DNA of 64,000 bases from Brumimicrobium sp. Lineage in GTDB: Bacteria; Bacteroidota; Bacteroidia; Flavobacteriales_D; Crocinitomicaceae. Within the stretch, counting starts at the first letter, position 1. The number at the start of each line of letters is the position of its first letter. The position numbers and the translations under genes are program-made. The notes under the pieces were generated by a model that did no database searches, had not been told where the DNA came from, and saw nothing but the letters and a program-made list of their open reading frames with translations. The stretch is from NCBI GenBank assembly GCA_023957385.1, contig JAMLGZ010000001.1:2342923-2406922 (forward strand), written 5' to 3'. Shown in pieces: positions 37,699 through 46,546 of the stretch.

Positions 37699-38793
37699 AT
37701 GGGGTTATTCAATAAACTATTTGGAAAGGACAAAGCTGTACCTAAGAAAAAGGAAACATCTACAGCTCTGTTGAAAATAAAAGAAATTCAACGACTTACA
37801 TCAGATGCTGTAAAAGTTATTTTTGATATTCCGACAACATTAAATGATTCTTTCCAATTCATTCCAGGGCAATATCTTACGCTTATTTTAAAGATAAATG
37901 GCAAGGAAGAACACCGCTCCTACTCTATCTGTAGCGGAATAAATGAAGATTTAGCCATAGGAATCAAGCAAATTCCAAATGGAATAGTTTCAACGTATTT
38001 TAACACACAAGCCAAAGCTGGAGATGAAATCGAAGTTGTTTTCCCTACCGGGAGATTTACTTTAACAAACTCCGAAGGAAATTATATAGCAATTGCCGGT
38101 GGAAGTGGTATTACCCCCATTTTATCTATTGCAAAATCTATCCATAATTCTTTGAGTGGTAAACTCCATATTTTATATGGAAATAGAGATGAGACTTCTA
38201 TCATGTTTGCAGAAGAAATAAATCAATTAGACACTTCAAAAGTTAGTGTTACTCATATTTTTTCTGAACAAGAAAAGGACGGGATATTATTCGGAATGCT
38301 TACAGAAGAAAACATTACTTCTTTCTTCAGAAACAACTTAGCTTTATTAAAAGCGGATGGCTTCTATATTTGTGGTCCTGAACAAGTGATTCTCAATACA
38401 CAAAATGCTCTTAAAACATTTGGTGTCTCTGAAGATAAGTTACATTATGAATTATTTACCACTCCTGTAAATCTAAAATCAACAACTGCAACAACTCCTT
38501 CTGATTTTCAAGGAATTGCTCAAGTAACAATCATTTTAGACGAAGAAAAGGAGACATTTGAATTAGCCTCAGACGGTAGTTCCATTCTAAGTGAGGCGGA
38601 AAGTTATGGCATGGATGCTCCTTACTCTTGCCGAGGAGGTGTGTGTAGTACCTGCAAAGCCAAAGTTCTTGAAGGTTCTGCTAGCATGGATAAGAATTTT
38701 ACCCTAACTGATAAAGAAGTGGCTGAAGGTTATATATTAACTTGCCAGGCACATCCTAGCAGTCCAAAAATAATAGTTAGCTACGATGAATAA
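37699..38793 (+). CDS. Second PaaE-like ferredoxin-reductase (paralogue)
   Basis: A 364-residue protein with the same order as PaaE: FAD site (EHRSYSICSGINE), NAD(P)H site (IAGGSGITPILSIAKSI, FYICGPEQVIL) and C-terminal 2Fe-2S site (CRGGVCSTCKAKVLEG, ILTCQAHP). It begins 4 nt after paaE and overlaps the SDR gene by 8 nt. Compared with PaaE it has a different, lysine-rich N-terminus (LFNKLFGKDKAVPKKKE). It arose by tandem duplication or is an older paralogue. It may serve another oxygenase or give a second electron route to PaaABC; all cofactor motifs are intact. Confidence 0.92.
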   Translation: MGLFNKLFGKDKAVPKKKETSTALLKIKEIQRLTSDAVKVIFDIPTTLNDSFQFIPGQYLTLILKINGKEEHRSYSICSGINEDLAIGIKQIPNGIVSTYFNTQAKAGDEIEVVFPTGRFTLTNSEGNYIAIAGGSGITPILSIAKSIHNSLSGKLHILYGNRDETSIMFAEEINQLDTSKVSVTHIFSEQEKDGILFGMLTEENITSFFRNNLALLKADGFYICGPEQVILNTQNALKTFGVSEDKLHYELFTTPVNLKSTTATTPSDFQGIAQVTIILDEEKETFELASDGSSILSEAESYGMDAPYSCRGGVCSTCKAKVLEGSASMDKNFTLTDKEVAEGYILTCQAHPSSPKIIVSYDE

Positions 38794-39475
38794 AATTATT
38801 GTTGTCATAGGAGCCAGTCGCGGAATTGGAAAAGAAATGGTATTACAGTTTGCAAAAGAAACAGAAAATACAGTCATTGCCTTAGCTCGCAACGTGGAAA
38901 TCATGCAACAAACATTTACTGCTCCAAATATTCATGCAGGTTATATCGATTTGAGTTCAGAAGATTTACACGCGCAATTGGATAACGTGCTACATGCTTA
39001 TCCAAGAATAGATATTGTTATCAATAACGCAGGAACTATAGTTAATAAGCCATTCATTGAATTAACCCGCACTGAAATCAACTCGTGTTATCAAGTGAAT
39101 TCTATTGGAATTATGCACGCTACGCAGTATATGGTTCCTAAGATGCTAGCAAATGGGGGACATATCGTAAATATCTCAACAATGGGAGCTTTTCAAGGGA
39201 GTGTAAAATTTCCAGGCTTAGCTGCCTATTCTAGTTCCAAATCTGGGATTGTTACATTTACAGAGCTTTTTGCAGAAGAATACAAAGAAACGTCAATCAA
39301 GATGAATTGCCTTTGTTTGGGAGCTGTACAAACTGAAATGTTGGAAGAAGCATTTCCAGGCTATAAAGCACCTCTAACACCCGAACAAATGGCTAATTAC
39401 ATAGTAGATTTTGCATATAATGGCCATCTGTTTTATAATGGAAAAGTGCTACCAGTGAGTAGTTCTACTCCATAA
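38786..39475 (+). CDS. Short-chain dehydrogenase/reductase
   Basis: A 229-residue classical SDR: cofactor motif IGASRGIGKEM near residue 8, NNAG motif (IVINNAGTIVNKP), catalytic Ser in HIVNISTMGAF and the YxxxK pair in LAAYSSSKSG. The substrate is unknown. It overlaps the second PaaE-like gene by 8 nt (ATG inside its last codons), so it is translationally coupled to the phenylacetate reductases. A role in handling a ring-epoxide or hydroxy intermediate is possible but unproven. Confidence 0.85.
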   Translation: MNKIIVVIGASRGIGKEMVLQFAKETENTVIALARNVEIMQQTFTAPNIHAGYIDLSSEDLHAQLDNVLHAYPRIDIVINNAGTIVNKPFIELTRTEINSCYQVNSIGIMHATQYMVPKMLANGGHIVNISTMGAFQGSVKFPGLAAYSSSKSGIVTFTELFAEEYKETSIKMNCLCLGAVQTEMLEEAFPGYKAPLTPEQMANYIVDFAYNGHLFYNGKVLPVSSSTP

Positions 39476-39541
39476 GATAGTATATCATTCTTAGCGATAT
39501 TCTAAAAATTAATGATAGATTTGTGAGAAGAATTTAACCCT

Positions 39542-40600
39542 ATGACTCTGCAAATTCACAATACGTTCAACGCTATTTCTATTGGAGATATTACCCAATC
39601 TGAATTTGCAAATATCTTAAAAAGTTACAAAAACGCCCAAAAAGTTGTCATCACTGATGAAAACACTCACGAATTGTCTTGGCCGTATATTTTAACAAGC
39701 TTTGAAGAACTCAATACAGCCGAAGTGATTGTTTTACCTAGCGGAGAGGAAAATAAAGATATAGAAATTTGTGAACAGGTATGGGATACACTGTTAGATT
39801 ATGATATTCAACGCAGCGATTTGATTATTAATTTAGGAGGTGGAGTGATTACCGATTTAGGTGGGTTTATTGCTTCCGTTTATAAAAGAGGTATTCGCTT
39901 TATCAATATCCCTACATCTTTACTTGCTATGGTGGACGCTTCAGTTGGTGGAAAAACTGGGGTGAATTTCCGAGGATTTAAGAATCAACTTGGAGTTTTT
40001 GCATTGCCTCAAGCTGTCTTTTGTGACCCTATTTTTCTGAAAACTCTCCCTGAAAATGAAGTTTTGTCAGGAAAAGCAGAAATACTAAAACATGGCTTGA
40101 TTGCTTCTGCTCCTTTATGGAAAGAAATGTTGAAGTTTAAAGAGAATCTTCCTGACAAACAACTCTTACACAAAGCTATACTCATTAAATCAGACATTGT
40201 AGAACAAGATTTTAATGAAAAAAATGAACGTAAGAAGTTGAATTTCGGTCACACCATTGGACATGCATTAGAAAGTCATTTGTTGAACAAAGATAATCCT
40301 ACAACACATGGAGAATGCGTTGCATGGGGAATGCTAGTCGAATCTTATCTGTCGGTAAAACACAATCATCTTTCTGAATCAGAGTTTGAAATGGTGAAAG
40401 ATCTCATCTCTTCTTGGTATGCACCACTACCCATTTCCAAGGATGATTTCCCCGTACTTCTTCAACTCATGAAGCAGGACAAAAAAAATAAAGGAGATTT
40501 GATCAATTTTACCTTATTAAAAGAGATTGGCAACGCTGAAATTAATAAGGAATTGAAAGAGGATGAAATTGAGAAGGGGTTACAATATATTTTTGGATAA
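39542..40600 (+). CDS. aroB: 3-dehydroquinate synthase
   Basis: A 352-residue enzyme that closes DAHP to 3-dehydroquinate in the shikimate pathway, using NAD+ and a divalent metal. Diagnostic motifs: INLGGGVITDLGGFIASVYK, IPTSLLAMVDASVGGKTGVN, the metal-ligand region AEILKHGLI and the second ligand NFGHTIGHALES. Length is normal. It follows the SDR gene after 66 nt and is probably separately expressed. Its weak resemblance to the G1P-dehydrogenase-like gene at 589-1644 reflects the shared fold, not shared function. Confidence 0.97.
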   Translation: MTLQIHNTFNAISIGDITQSEFANILKSYKNAQKVVITDENTHELSWPYILTSFEELNTAEVIVLPSGEENKDIEICEQVWDTLLDYDIQRSDLIINLGGGVITDLGGFIASVYKRGIRFINIPTSLLAMVDASVGGKTGVNFRGFKNQLGVFALPQAVFCDPIFLKTLPENEVLSGKAEILKHGLIASAPLWKEMLKFKENLPDKQLLHKAILIKSDIVEQDFNEKNERKKLNFGHTIGHALESHLLNKDNPTTHGECVAWGMLVESYLSVKHNHLSESEFEMVKDLISSWYAPLPISKDDFPVLLQLMKQDKKNKGDLINFTLLKEIGNAEINKELKEDEIEKGLQYIFG

Positions 40601-40640
40601 GGGATAAAGCACTGAAATCTTTTAATGAAAGAAAGCTCAA

Positions 40641-40700
40641 TTTGCGGTGAATAAGACATTATTAACCGCAAATTATGCGGAGATTAATTTGTTTTTGCGG
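40641..40700. repeat. TTAACCGCAAA-type intergenic repeat, copy A
   Basis: TTTGCGGT (40641-40648) and ACCGCAAA (40665-40672) form an 8-bp inverted repeat, followed by further GCGG words to 40700. The 11-mer TTAACCGCAAA recurs exactly at 44334-44344. It lies just after aroB; no gene is present. Confidence 0.45.
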
Positions 40701-40772
40701 CGAATATGATGTATAATTTCTTCCAACTCTTTAAACTATCTCATCGTTTGTTATATTAACCACAAACAAAAA

Positions 40773-42344
40773 ATGATGAGAATTACTATATTATTCATAT
40801 TGATATGCTATCAGTTATTTGGTCAGGTTAAATCTACTCAAATTGATTACAATAACGTTTCTGCTTTTATATCTGGCGAAGGAACATTCTTCTATGATTT
40901 TGAAAATCAAGTAAAAGGGTATGAAGTGCCTAAAGGATTGGGAGTGCATGCATTAAAAGACATGCAATTTTGGTTTGCGGCTAAGGATATGAATGGAGAA
41001 ATTTATTTTTCTCAGGGAGGAACTCCATTAGAAAAAGATGTTTTTAATGGTCCTATTTCTAATTTAAGTGTTTACAACACTCAAGCTTATTTAAACAGTT
41101 GGGAGAAGCCAATTTATATTATCAATCAAGCAACTATTGATAAATACCTATCAAATTACAACTGTAGTCAAGATCCAGATTGCGTTGATAATTATCCCAT
41201 CTCAAATGAAGAAATAGATCAAATAAATAACTGGCCAGCACATGGCGATATTTCAATGGGACAAGCTTTTAATTTAGCACCTTTTCTTGATAATCAAGAA
41301 GATGGAATTTATGGCCCAACACAAGGAGATGTTCCACTAATAAAGGGATGCTACGCAGCTTATCTTATTCAGAATGATGAAGCAATGCCGCATACCCTAA
41401 CCAATACAAATCCGATTGGTATCGAACTACGGATTATGTTTTATCAGTATCATACTTCCGATTATTTGAATAACACATTATTGGTAGATGTAGAAGCTAT
41501 TAATAGGAGTAACATAGATTATCCCGAATTTATGCATAGTGTTGCTATCAATGGAGCATTAGGAAATGAAACGGATGATTTTCTTGGTTGTGATTCTTTA
41601 TCCAATATCATATACTTCTATAATTCTGACAATATAGATGAAGAAAGTTCTTCTTCTAGTGGATATGGAGAAAATCCACCAGCTATTGGAATAGTTGGTT
41701 TACATCAAAAATCAAGTTCATGTGTTCCTTTTTCTGGGAATGAAACAGTAGAAGAAAAATGGAATTTGATGAAGGGATATCAAAGTAATGGTGATTCTTG
41801 GATACATCCAAATGGTTACGAAACAAAGTATGTATATTCTGGAAATCCAAACAATCCAGCCGAATGGAGTCAGTTAAGTCAAGGCAATACACCTGGAAAC
41901 GTCAACGGTTTACTTTCTATGGATTTTGGAATGTTTCATAAAGGTGATACCTTACGTCAATCCTATGCGATTATTTTCACACAAGATGGAAATCATTTAG
42001 AGAATGTTGAGTCTTTGATTGAAAATGCGATGGAGCTTAAAAATACACTTGATAATGAAGGTACTATTCTCTGCACGGATGAAGTATTGAATATAGTTGA
42101 AGATGATAAGTTAGACGTTGAAATCTTTCCAAATCCCTCATCAGGAATTTTCCAAATTAAAAATCCAATTGATCATATACATACAATTTTAATATCTGAT
42201 TCTCAAGGAAGAATTGTGAAAGAAGAGTCAATACAAAATAACGAAATGATAGAGATCGATTTACGTGGAAAGCAAGCAGGTATATATTTTGTGCAAGTTA
42301 CATCGAATAATGCGATGATGGTAAAAAAGATTCTAATTCATTAA
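40773..42344 (+). CDS. T9SS type A sorting domain-containing secreted protein
   Basis: A 523-residue exported protein (signal peptide MRITILFILICYQLFGQ). The central region (LGVHALKDMQFWFAAKDMNG, GDVPLIKGCYAAYLIQNDEA, DTLRQSYAIIFTQDG) is of a kind seen in Bacteroidota surface proteins but has no enzyme signature I recognise. The C-terminal 75 residues (VEIFPNPSSGIFQIKN, then GIYFVQVTSNNAMMVKKIL) are a type A T9SS sorting signal, so it is secreted or surface bound. It is monocistronic and convergent with the next gene, with only 6 nt between the stops. Confidence 0.85.
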   Translation: MMRITILFILICYQLFGQVKSTQIDYNNVSAFISGEGTFFYDFENQVKGYEVPKGLGVHALKDMQFWFAAKDMNGEIYFSQGGTPLEKDVFNGPISNLSVYNTQAYLNSWEKPIYIINQATIDKYLSNYNCSQDPDCVDNYPISNEEIDQINNWPAHGDISMGQAFNLAPFLDNQEDGIYGPTQGDVPLIKGCYAAYLIQNDEAMPHTLTNTNPIGIELRIMFYQYHTSDYLNNTLLVDVEAINRSNIDYPEFMHSVAINGALGNETDDFLGCDSLSNIIYFYNSDNIDEESSSSSGYGENPPAIGIVGLHQKSSSCVPFSGNETVEEKWNLMKGYQSNGDSWIHPNGYETKYVYSGNPNNPAEWSQLSQGNTPGNVNGLLSMDFGMFHKGDTLRQSYAIIFTQDGNHLENVESLIENAMELKNTLDNEGTILCTDEVLNIVEDDKLDVEIFPNPSSGIFQIKNPIDHIHTILISDSQGRIVKEESIQNNEMIEIDLRGKQAGIYFVQVTSNNAMMVKKILIH

Positions 42345-42350
42345 ACATCC

Positions 42351-43334
42351 CTATTCCCGAATTATCTCAAATTCATCTGCCTTTTGCTGCTCATGCATTT
42401 TCTCTTCTTCTTGTAGTTTTCGAATCATTTCCTTATATCTTTCTTCGTCAATCTTGAAGTTATCGAGTTTATAGACAAAACCAACACGCACTGACCAAGT
42501 GTCACGAGTAACCGTTTCTGGCGGCATGGAGTCGAAGAAATGAGAATAGCTAATGCGTATGCTAAAAGGATTTGACACTCTAAATAATACCGAATATTCA
42601 CCAGAATACCTTACATCTTTAAAACGCATAAGATTCGGTTGAAAATAAGTGGTAGAAGTTAACTCAAATTGCTTGAAATTGAGGTAAGTTGATATATAGC
42701 TACTCCATCTGAACGCATTTTCAAATCCCATAGGTCTGTCACTATAATTGATCTCTTCGTATTCGTAGAATACTGAACTTCCTGCGAACATTCGTATTTG
42801 ACGATTTATATATTGTCCTTCTTTTGGTTTTATATCAAAAATACCTACACGTAATCCAGTACCTAAAATATAACGTACTTTCTGCAATAACAATTTATTG
42901 TACTGAATTTGGGAGTAAGACTCCCATTCCCAGACAGAATGAGCAATGCGGTACGAATAACGCAAATGTGACATTCCAAAATCTGAATATTTAACTCCTT
43001 TTGCTGCGGTATAAGTTAAATCGTTAATCAATAAAAGAAGGTGTTTGTATTCCTTCTCATTTTTCACTTGTGAAGCATCCTTTTGCAAAGAGTCTTTACT
43101 GTTGGAAGTTTCGGAACTATTCTTTTTTTCTCGCCAATTAAACTTATATTGAATCATTGGTTTGAAATTCAACGACATCAATACGTCTTTTTGTTTTTGT
43201 GCTGAAAATGATAAATCTAAGGCCCCACTGAACCCATAAGAGCCATCACCTAATCTTCTATTTTCAATGTTTACAACCTGTGTAAATATGAAAAATGGTA
43301 AAAAGATAAAATATAGAATTAATCGGCTTTTCAT
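42351..43334 (-). CDS. DUF481-like outer-membrane beta-barrel protein
   Basis: A 327-residue protein with a signal peptide (ending FIFTQ). It is rich in amphipathic beta strands, and the WEWESYSQIQYNKLLLQKVR followed by YILGTGLRVGIFD resembles the DUF481/YdiY salt-induced outer-membrane protein family. A charged low-complexity loop (KKNSSETSNSKDSLQKDASQ) sits near residue 80. The C-terminus ends in a basic/acidic tail (RKLQEEEKMHEQQKADEFE) after the barrel, which is unusual for an outer-membrane protein and suggests a periplasmic extension. Family assignment is tentative. Confidence 0.6.
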   Translation of the reverse strand: MKSRLILYFIFLPFFIFTQVVNIENRRLGDGSYGFSGALDLSFSAQKQKDVLMSLNFKPMIQYKFNWREKKNSSETSNSKDSLQKDASQVKNEKEYKHLLLLINDLTYTAAKGVKYSDFGMSHLRYSYRIAHSVWEWESYSQIQYNKLLLQKVRYILGTGLRVGIFDIKPKEGQYINRQIRMFAGSSVFYEYEEINYSDRPMGFENAFRWSSYISTYLNFKQFELTSTTYFQPNLMRFKDVRYSGEYSVLFRVSNPFSIRISYSHFFDSMPPETVTRDTWSVRVGFVYKLDNFKIDEERYKEMIRKLQEEEKMHEQQKADEFEIIRE

Positions 43335-43370
43335 AGTCAGATTAATGAGGGTATATTTGAAATGATTGGC

Positions 43371-44249
43371 TTACTTCCCTCTTAATTCTAAGGATTTCAA
43401 CGTATTGATCATTAAAGAAGCAATGGTCATAGGACCTACACCGCCCGGAACAGGAGTAATATATGAGGTTTTAGGAGCAACGTGTTCAAACTCCACATCA
43501 CCAACCAATCTCCATCCTCTTTCACGTGTTGCATCTTCCACTCTGGTTGTTCCTACATCAATAACAACTGCACCTTCTTTAACCATTTCTGCTGTGATAA
43601 AATTCGGGCGACCTATTGCTGCGATAATAATATCAGCATTTAGACAAACCTCTTTTAGATTTTTTGTTTTACTATGAGCTAAAGTAACTGTACAATTTCC
43701 AGGATATGTATTTTTAGATAATAAAATACTCATGGGTGAGCCTACAATGTTGGAACGTCCAACTACTACGCAATTTTTACCCGATGTTTCAATTTCATAA
43801 TGCTTTAGAAGTTCTAAAATCCCTGCAGGTGTAGCAGACACAAAACTAGGTAAACCTAGAGTCATTTTCCCTACATTCTCAGGATGAAACCCATCTACAT
43901 CTTTAGCAGGGTCAACAGCCATTAAGATTTTATCTTCATCAATATGTTTCGGTAATGGTAATTGAACAATATATCCATCTATTTCAGGATTATTATTAAG
44001 TTCTATCACTTTATCTAGCAATGTTTTTTCAGTAACATCTTCCTCAAATTGAATCAATGTACTTTTAAAACCACATTCTTCACAAGCTTTGATTTTATTA
44101 GCGACATAAGTAAGAGATCCACCATCTTTTCCTACAATTACAGCAGCTAAATGAGGGATTTTCTTTCCTTGAGAGACTCTCTCTACTACTGCTTTTGCAA
44201 TTTCTTCTTTTACTTTTTTAGCTGTAGCCTTTCCGTCTAATAATATCAT
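43371..44249 (-). CDS. folD: Bifunctional methylenetetrahydrofolate dehydrogenase/cyclohydrolase
   Basis: A 292-residue enzyme interconverting methylene-, methenyl- and formyl-THF in one-carbon metabolism. Signatures: the catalytic [14 protein letters not shown] with the active Tyr/Lys, [20 protein letters not shown] followed by [13 protein letters not shown], the NADP site [16 protein letters not shown] and the terminal [15 protein letters not shown]. Length and motif order are normal. It is flanked by intergenic repeats and convergent tails, so it is probably a single-gene unit. Confidence 0.97.
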   Translation of the reverse strand: MILLDGKATAKKVKEEIAKAVVERVSQGKKIPHLAAVIVGKDGGSLTYVANKIKACEECGFKSTLIQFEEDVTEKTLLDKVIELNNNPEIDGYIVQLPLPKHIDEDKILMAVDPAKDVDGFHPENVGKMTLGLPSFVSATPAGILELLKHYEIETSGKNCVVVGRSNIVGSPMSILLSKNTYPGNCTVTLAHSKTKNLKEVCLNADIIIAAIGRPNFITAEMVKEGAVVIDVGTTRVEDATRERGWRLVGDVEFEHVAPKTSYITPVPGGVGPMTIASLMINTLKSLELRGK

Positions 44250-44333
44250 GATAAAAATTTTGTTACAAAGATAACATTGTAAGTGTAAAGAGAGAAATGA
44301 AAAGTAAATTTTCAGGGTTGTTATAAGCCAGAA

Positions 44334-44395
44334 TTAACCGCAAACCGCAAAGTGTTTTCGCAGAGGTCGCAAAGCTTTGTATACTTTGCGGTTAA
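44334..44395. repeat. TTAACCGCAAA-type intergenic repeat, copy B
   Basis: A 62-bp unit bounded by TTAACCGCAAA (44334-44344) and its inverse TTTGCGGTTAA (44385-44395). Inside are repeated CGCAAAG words. It lies between folD and the BNR-repeat gene. It shares its 11-bp end with the repeat near 40662, suggesting a dispersed intergenic family. Confidence 0.55.
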
Positions 44396-44400
44396 AAAAT

Positions 44401-45477
44401 CTATTCTACAACTCTTGAGTCAGTGAATATAACACCAGTAGAGGTGCAGAGATAAACTCTCTTCCCATCAGGGGAGAAGTAAATAGCATTAAATTTTGCG
44501 TTTTTTCCGTCATATTGACGCTTATTGAAATCGGTAATGGTTTTATCGGCTCCTACATCAATAAACTTTTTACCAGCATCTTTACTAAAGAAAACTTTAG
44601 AACCTGCACCCCCTGCAAGCCCAAAATTCGGATTGCTGATTCCCCAAATTTCTGATGGATTCGTAGGATTGTACTTAATGTCTCTATCTATATTTGATCC
44701 TGTTGAAGATGGATTCCAAGTTTCACCGCCATCGGTACTCATAAACACCCCTCTTAAATTTGCTGCTAATAGAATCACATTAGGTTGTGCTGGGTTTATA
44801 GTTATACCGAGTACATTAGGCATTTGAGAAAGATTCTCATCTTTACTTGGTTTTTTACTTCTCCATGTTAATCCCCCATCATTTGATTTTTCCATATTTC
44901 CTGTATTGGTTCCTGCATACATCATTCTAAAGTCAGTTGGATCCACATCGACTGCTTGAACAGTTCTATTTTTTAATTTCTGCTCCCATGTTTCACCACC
45001 ATCTTTACTGATATACACACCTCCCGATCCTCCTGCTTGTGCGCTTCCGGCAACGAGTTCCTTCTTATTGTTTGGATTCATATATAAATTACATATCCCT
45101 GGTGCTACTTTCTTTTTGTCCCATGTTTTACCTCCATCTTTACTTATTGAAACTCCCATAAGGTGCCCTAAATAAATAATATCAGAATCATCTGGGTCTA
45201 TTATGATTGGTAATTTATTCATCCAACCCATATATTTTCCCGCTTTTTCATTCATGACTACCCACGTTTTACCATCATCTGTACTTTTATAAAATACAGT
45301 CTTGCTAATCGCATAATGGATGTTAGGGTCTTTTGTGCTAATTGCATAACCATGAGCAGGTGTAGCTTTTTGATTGTCCAAATAAACCACTTGCCAAGTA
45401 ATTGTATTATTCTGTGCTACTGATAGATTTCCTAGTAGAAAAAATACAGAGAAAAAAAGAATCATTTTTATTTTCAT
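44401..45477 (-). CDS. Exported BNR/sialidase-like beta-propeller protein
   Basis: A 358-residue exported protein (signal peptide to about LSVAQ). It has repeated Asp-box/BNR motifs: FYKSTDDGKTWVVM, SISKDGGKTWDKKK, YISKDGGETWEQKL, EKSNDGGLTWRSKK, FMSTDGGETWNPSS and FFSKDAGKKF. Such repeats mark blades of a seven-bladed propeller, as in sialidases, Ycf48 photosystem-assembly factors and glycosyl-hydrolase-like proteins. No catalytic sialidase Arg triad is obvious, and a binding or scaffold role is more likely. No sorting domain is present, so it is probably periplasmic or released. Confidence 0.75.
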   Translation of the reverse strand: MKIKMILFFSVFFLLGNLSVAQNNTITWQVVYLDNQKATPAHGYAISTKDPNIHYAISKTVFYKSTDDGKTWVVMNEKAGKYMGWMNKLPIIIDPDDSDIIYLGHLMGVSISKDGGKTWDKKKVAPGICNLYMNPNNKKELVAGSAQAGGSGGVYISKDGGETWEQKLKNRTVQAVDVDPTDFRMMYAGTNTGNMEKSNDGGLTWRSKKPSKDENLSQMPNVLGITINPAQPNVILLAANLRGVFMSTDGGETWNPSSTGSNIDRDIKYNPTNPSEIWGISNPNFGLAGGAGSKVFFSKDAGKKFIDVGADKTITDFNKRQYDGKNAKFNAIYFSPDGKRVYLCTSTGVIFTDSRVVE

Positions 45478-45511
45478 AGATATTGATTTTATTTGATTAG
45501 TAAAATTTTAA

Positions 45512-46417
45512 TTAAGGTTCTGTTTTTATTTCTTTACCAAAGCCATTGCAGAAACCACATTCCATTTTATAGGTAACTGTCCCATCTCCACAAATTCCGT
45601 CAAAGCCAGTACATTTTGCATATCCATTCTTACAACCAGGACAAGTTGTTTTACCTTCTCTATCACAGAGGTGACAGTCGAGTTTTCCAGATTTACAATG
45701 CAGTGTTGGACAAGGCCCTGTATATCCTGCTCCATCACAGGAACGGCAAGGATCTTTAACTTTCTTGTATCCATTACATGAACGACAAGTAGCTTTCCCA
45801 GTACTATTGCATACTTTGCATTTCTTTTCTCTTCCTGTTCCTGCACAATAGCGACATGAGGCGCGTTCTATTTGTGGTGAAACAAGATTCTCATTTCGAG
45901 GTTCATGTCCACTTCCTCTGCAATGAGAACAAGTTATTATTATAGAATTACTACACTTATAACAATTAACTTTCCCAGTTGCTAGACATTCCTTACAATC
46001 TTTCACAAAGTATCCTTTACTTTTGCAATTTGAACAAGCTTTTTTCCCAGTGCCTAAACAAACTGGATCATCGTATACATGCATCCTATTACACTGTGGG
46101 CAAGTTATTTTAGCTGAACCTGAACAAACATTATGTTTTACAGTTCCAGCTCCTCTACAGCGCTTGCAGCTCGAACTCACCATGTAATAAAGTGTACCTT
46201 CACATTTATTACATACTTGAATATATTGAGGAGAAGCTGTTTGAATACTGTCTAATAACTTTTCTAGTTTTTTGACTCTTTTCTTATCTGTGCTATTTAG
46301 GATAACATCATATCTATCCTTTAATCGTAAAGATTTATTAGCGTCAAATGTTTGAGCCACTATTAATTTTGGCAATACAGATACCATGATTATGAGTAGA
46401 ATAGGTTTAAGATTCAT
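45512..46417 (-). CDS. Exported CxxC-repeat (DnaJ central-domain-like) protein
   Basis: About 301 residues from the ATG at 46417 (MNLKPILLIIMVSVLPKLIVAQ, a signal peptide). An upstream in-frame start at 46474 is less likely. The rest carries about 14 CxxC motifs, many of the DnaJ-type CxxCxGxG: CNKCEGT, CKRCRGAG, CSNCKSKG, CSHCRGSG, CRYCAGTG, CKVCNSTG, CRSCDGAG, CGFCNGFG. There is no J domain. In the periplasm these could bind zinc or act as a thiol-rich chaperone-like module. It lies upstream of the BNR-repeat gene, 34 nt apart, so the two may be co-transcribed. Confidence 0.75.
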   Translation of the reverse strand: MNLKPILLIIMVSVLPKLIVAQTFDANKSLRLKDRYDVILNSTDKKRVKKLEKLLDSIQTASPQYIQVCNKCEGTLYYMVSSSCKRCRGAGTVKHNVCSGSAKITCPQCNRMHVYDDPVCLGTGKKACSNCKSKGYFVKDCKECLATGKVNCYKCSNSIIITCSHCRGSGHEPRNENLVSPQIERASCRYCAGTGREKKCKVCNSTGKATCRSCNGYKKVKDPCRSCDGAGYTGPCPTLHCKSGKLDCHLCDREGKTTCPGCKNGYAKCTGFDGICGDGTVTYKMECGFCNGFGKEIKTEP

Positions 46418-46497
46418 TTGCCTTTTTTTGTGCTTGTAAATGCAAAAAAAAAATGATAAAAAACGAAAAGTCAATGGATTATGATTGAATTAAATAT

Positions 46498-46530
46498 AAA
46501 AAAAGCCCTAACAAATTGTCAGGGCTTTCT
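46498..46530 (-). terminator. Intrinsic terminator after dnaK
   Basis: On the minus strand AAAGCCCT pairs with AGGGCTTT (46502-46528) around an 11-nt loop, followed by a T run. It begins 18 nt after the dnaK stop. Confidence 0.85.
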
Positions 46531-46546
46531 CATTCTTTTATGAAGT

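Noticed and set aside
37699..38793. Second PaaE as a pseudogene
   Set aside because: All cofactor motifs and the full length are intact, and it is coupled to its neighbours.
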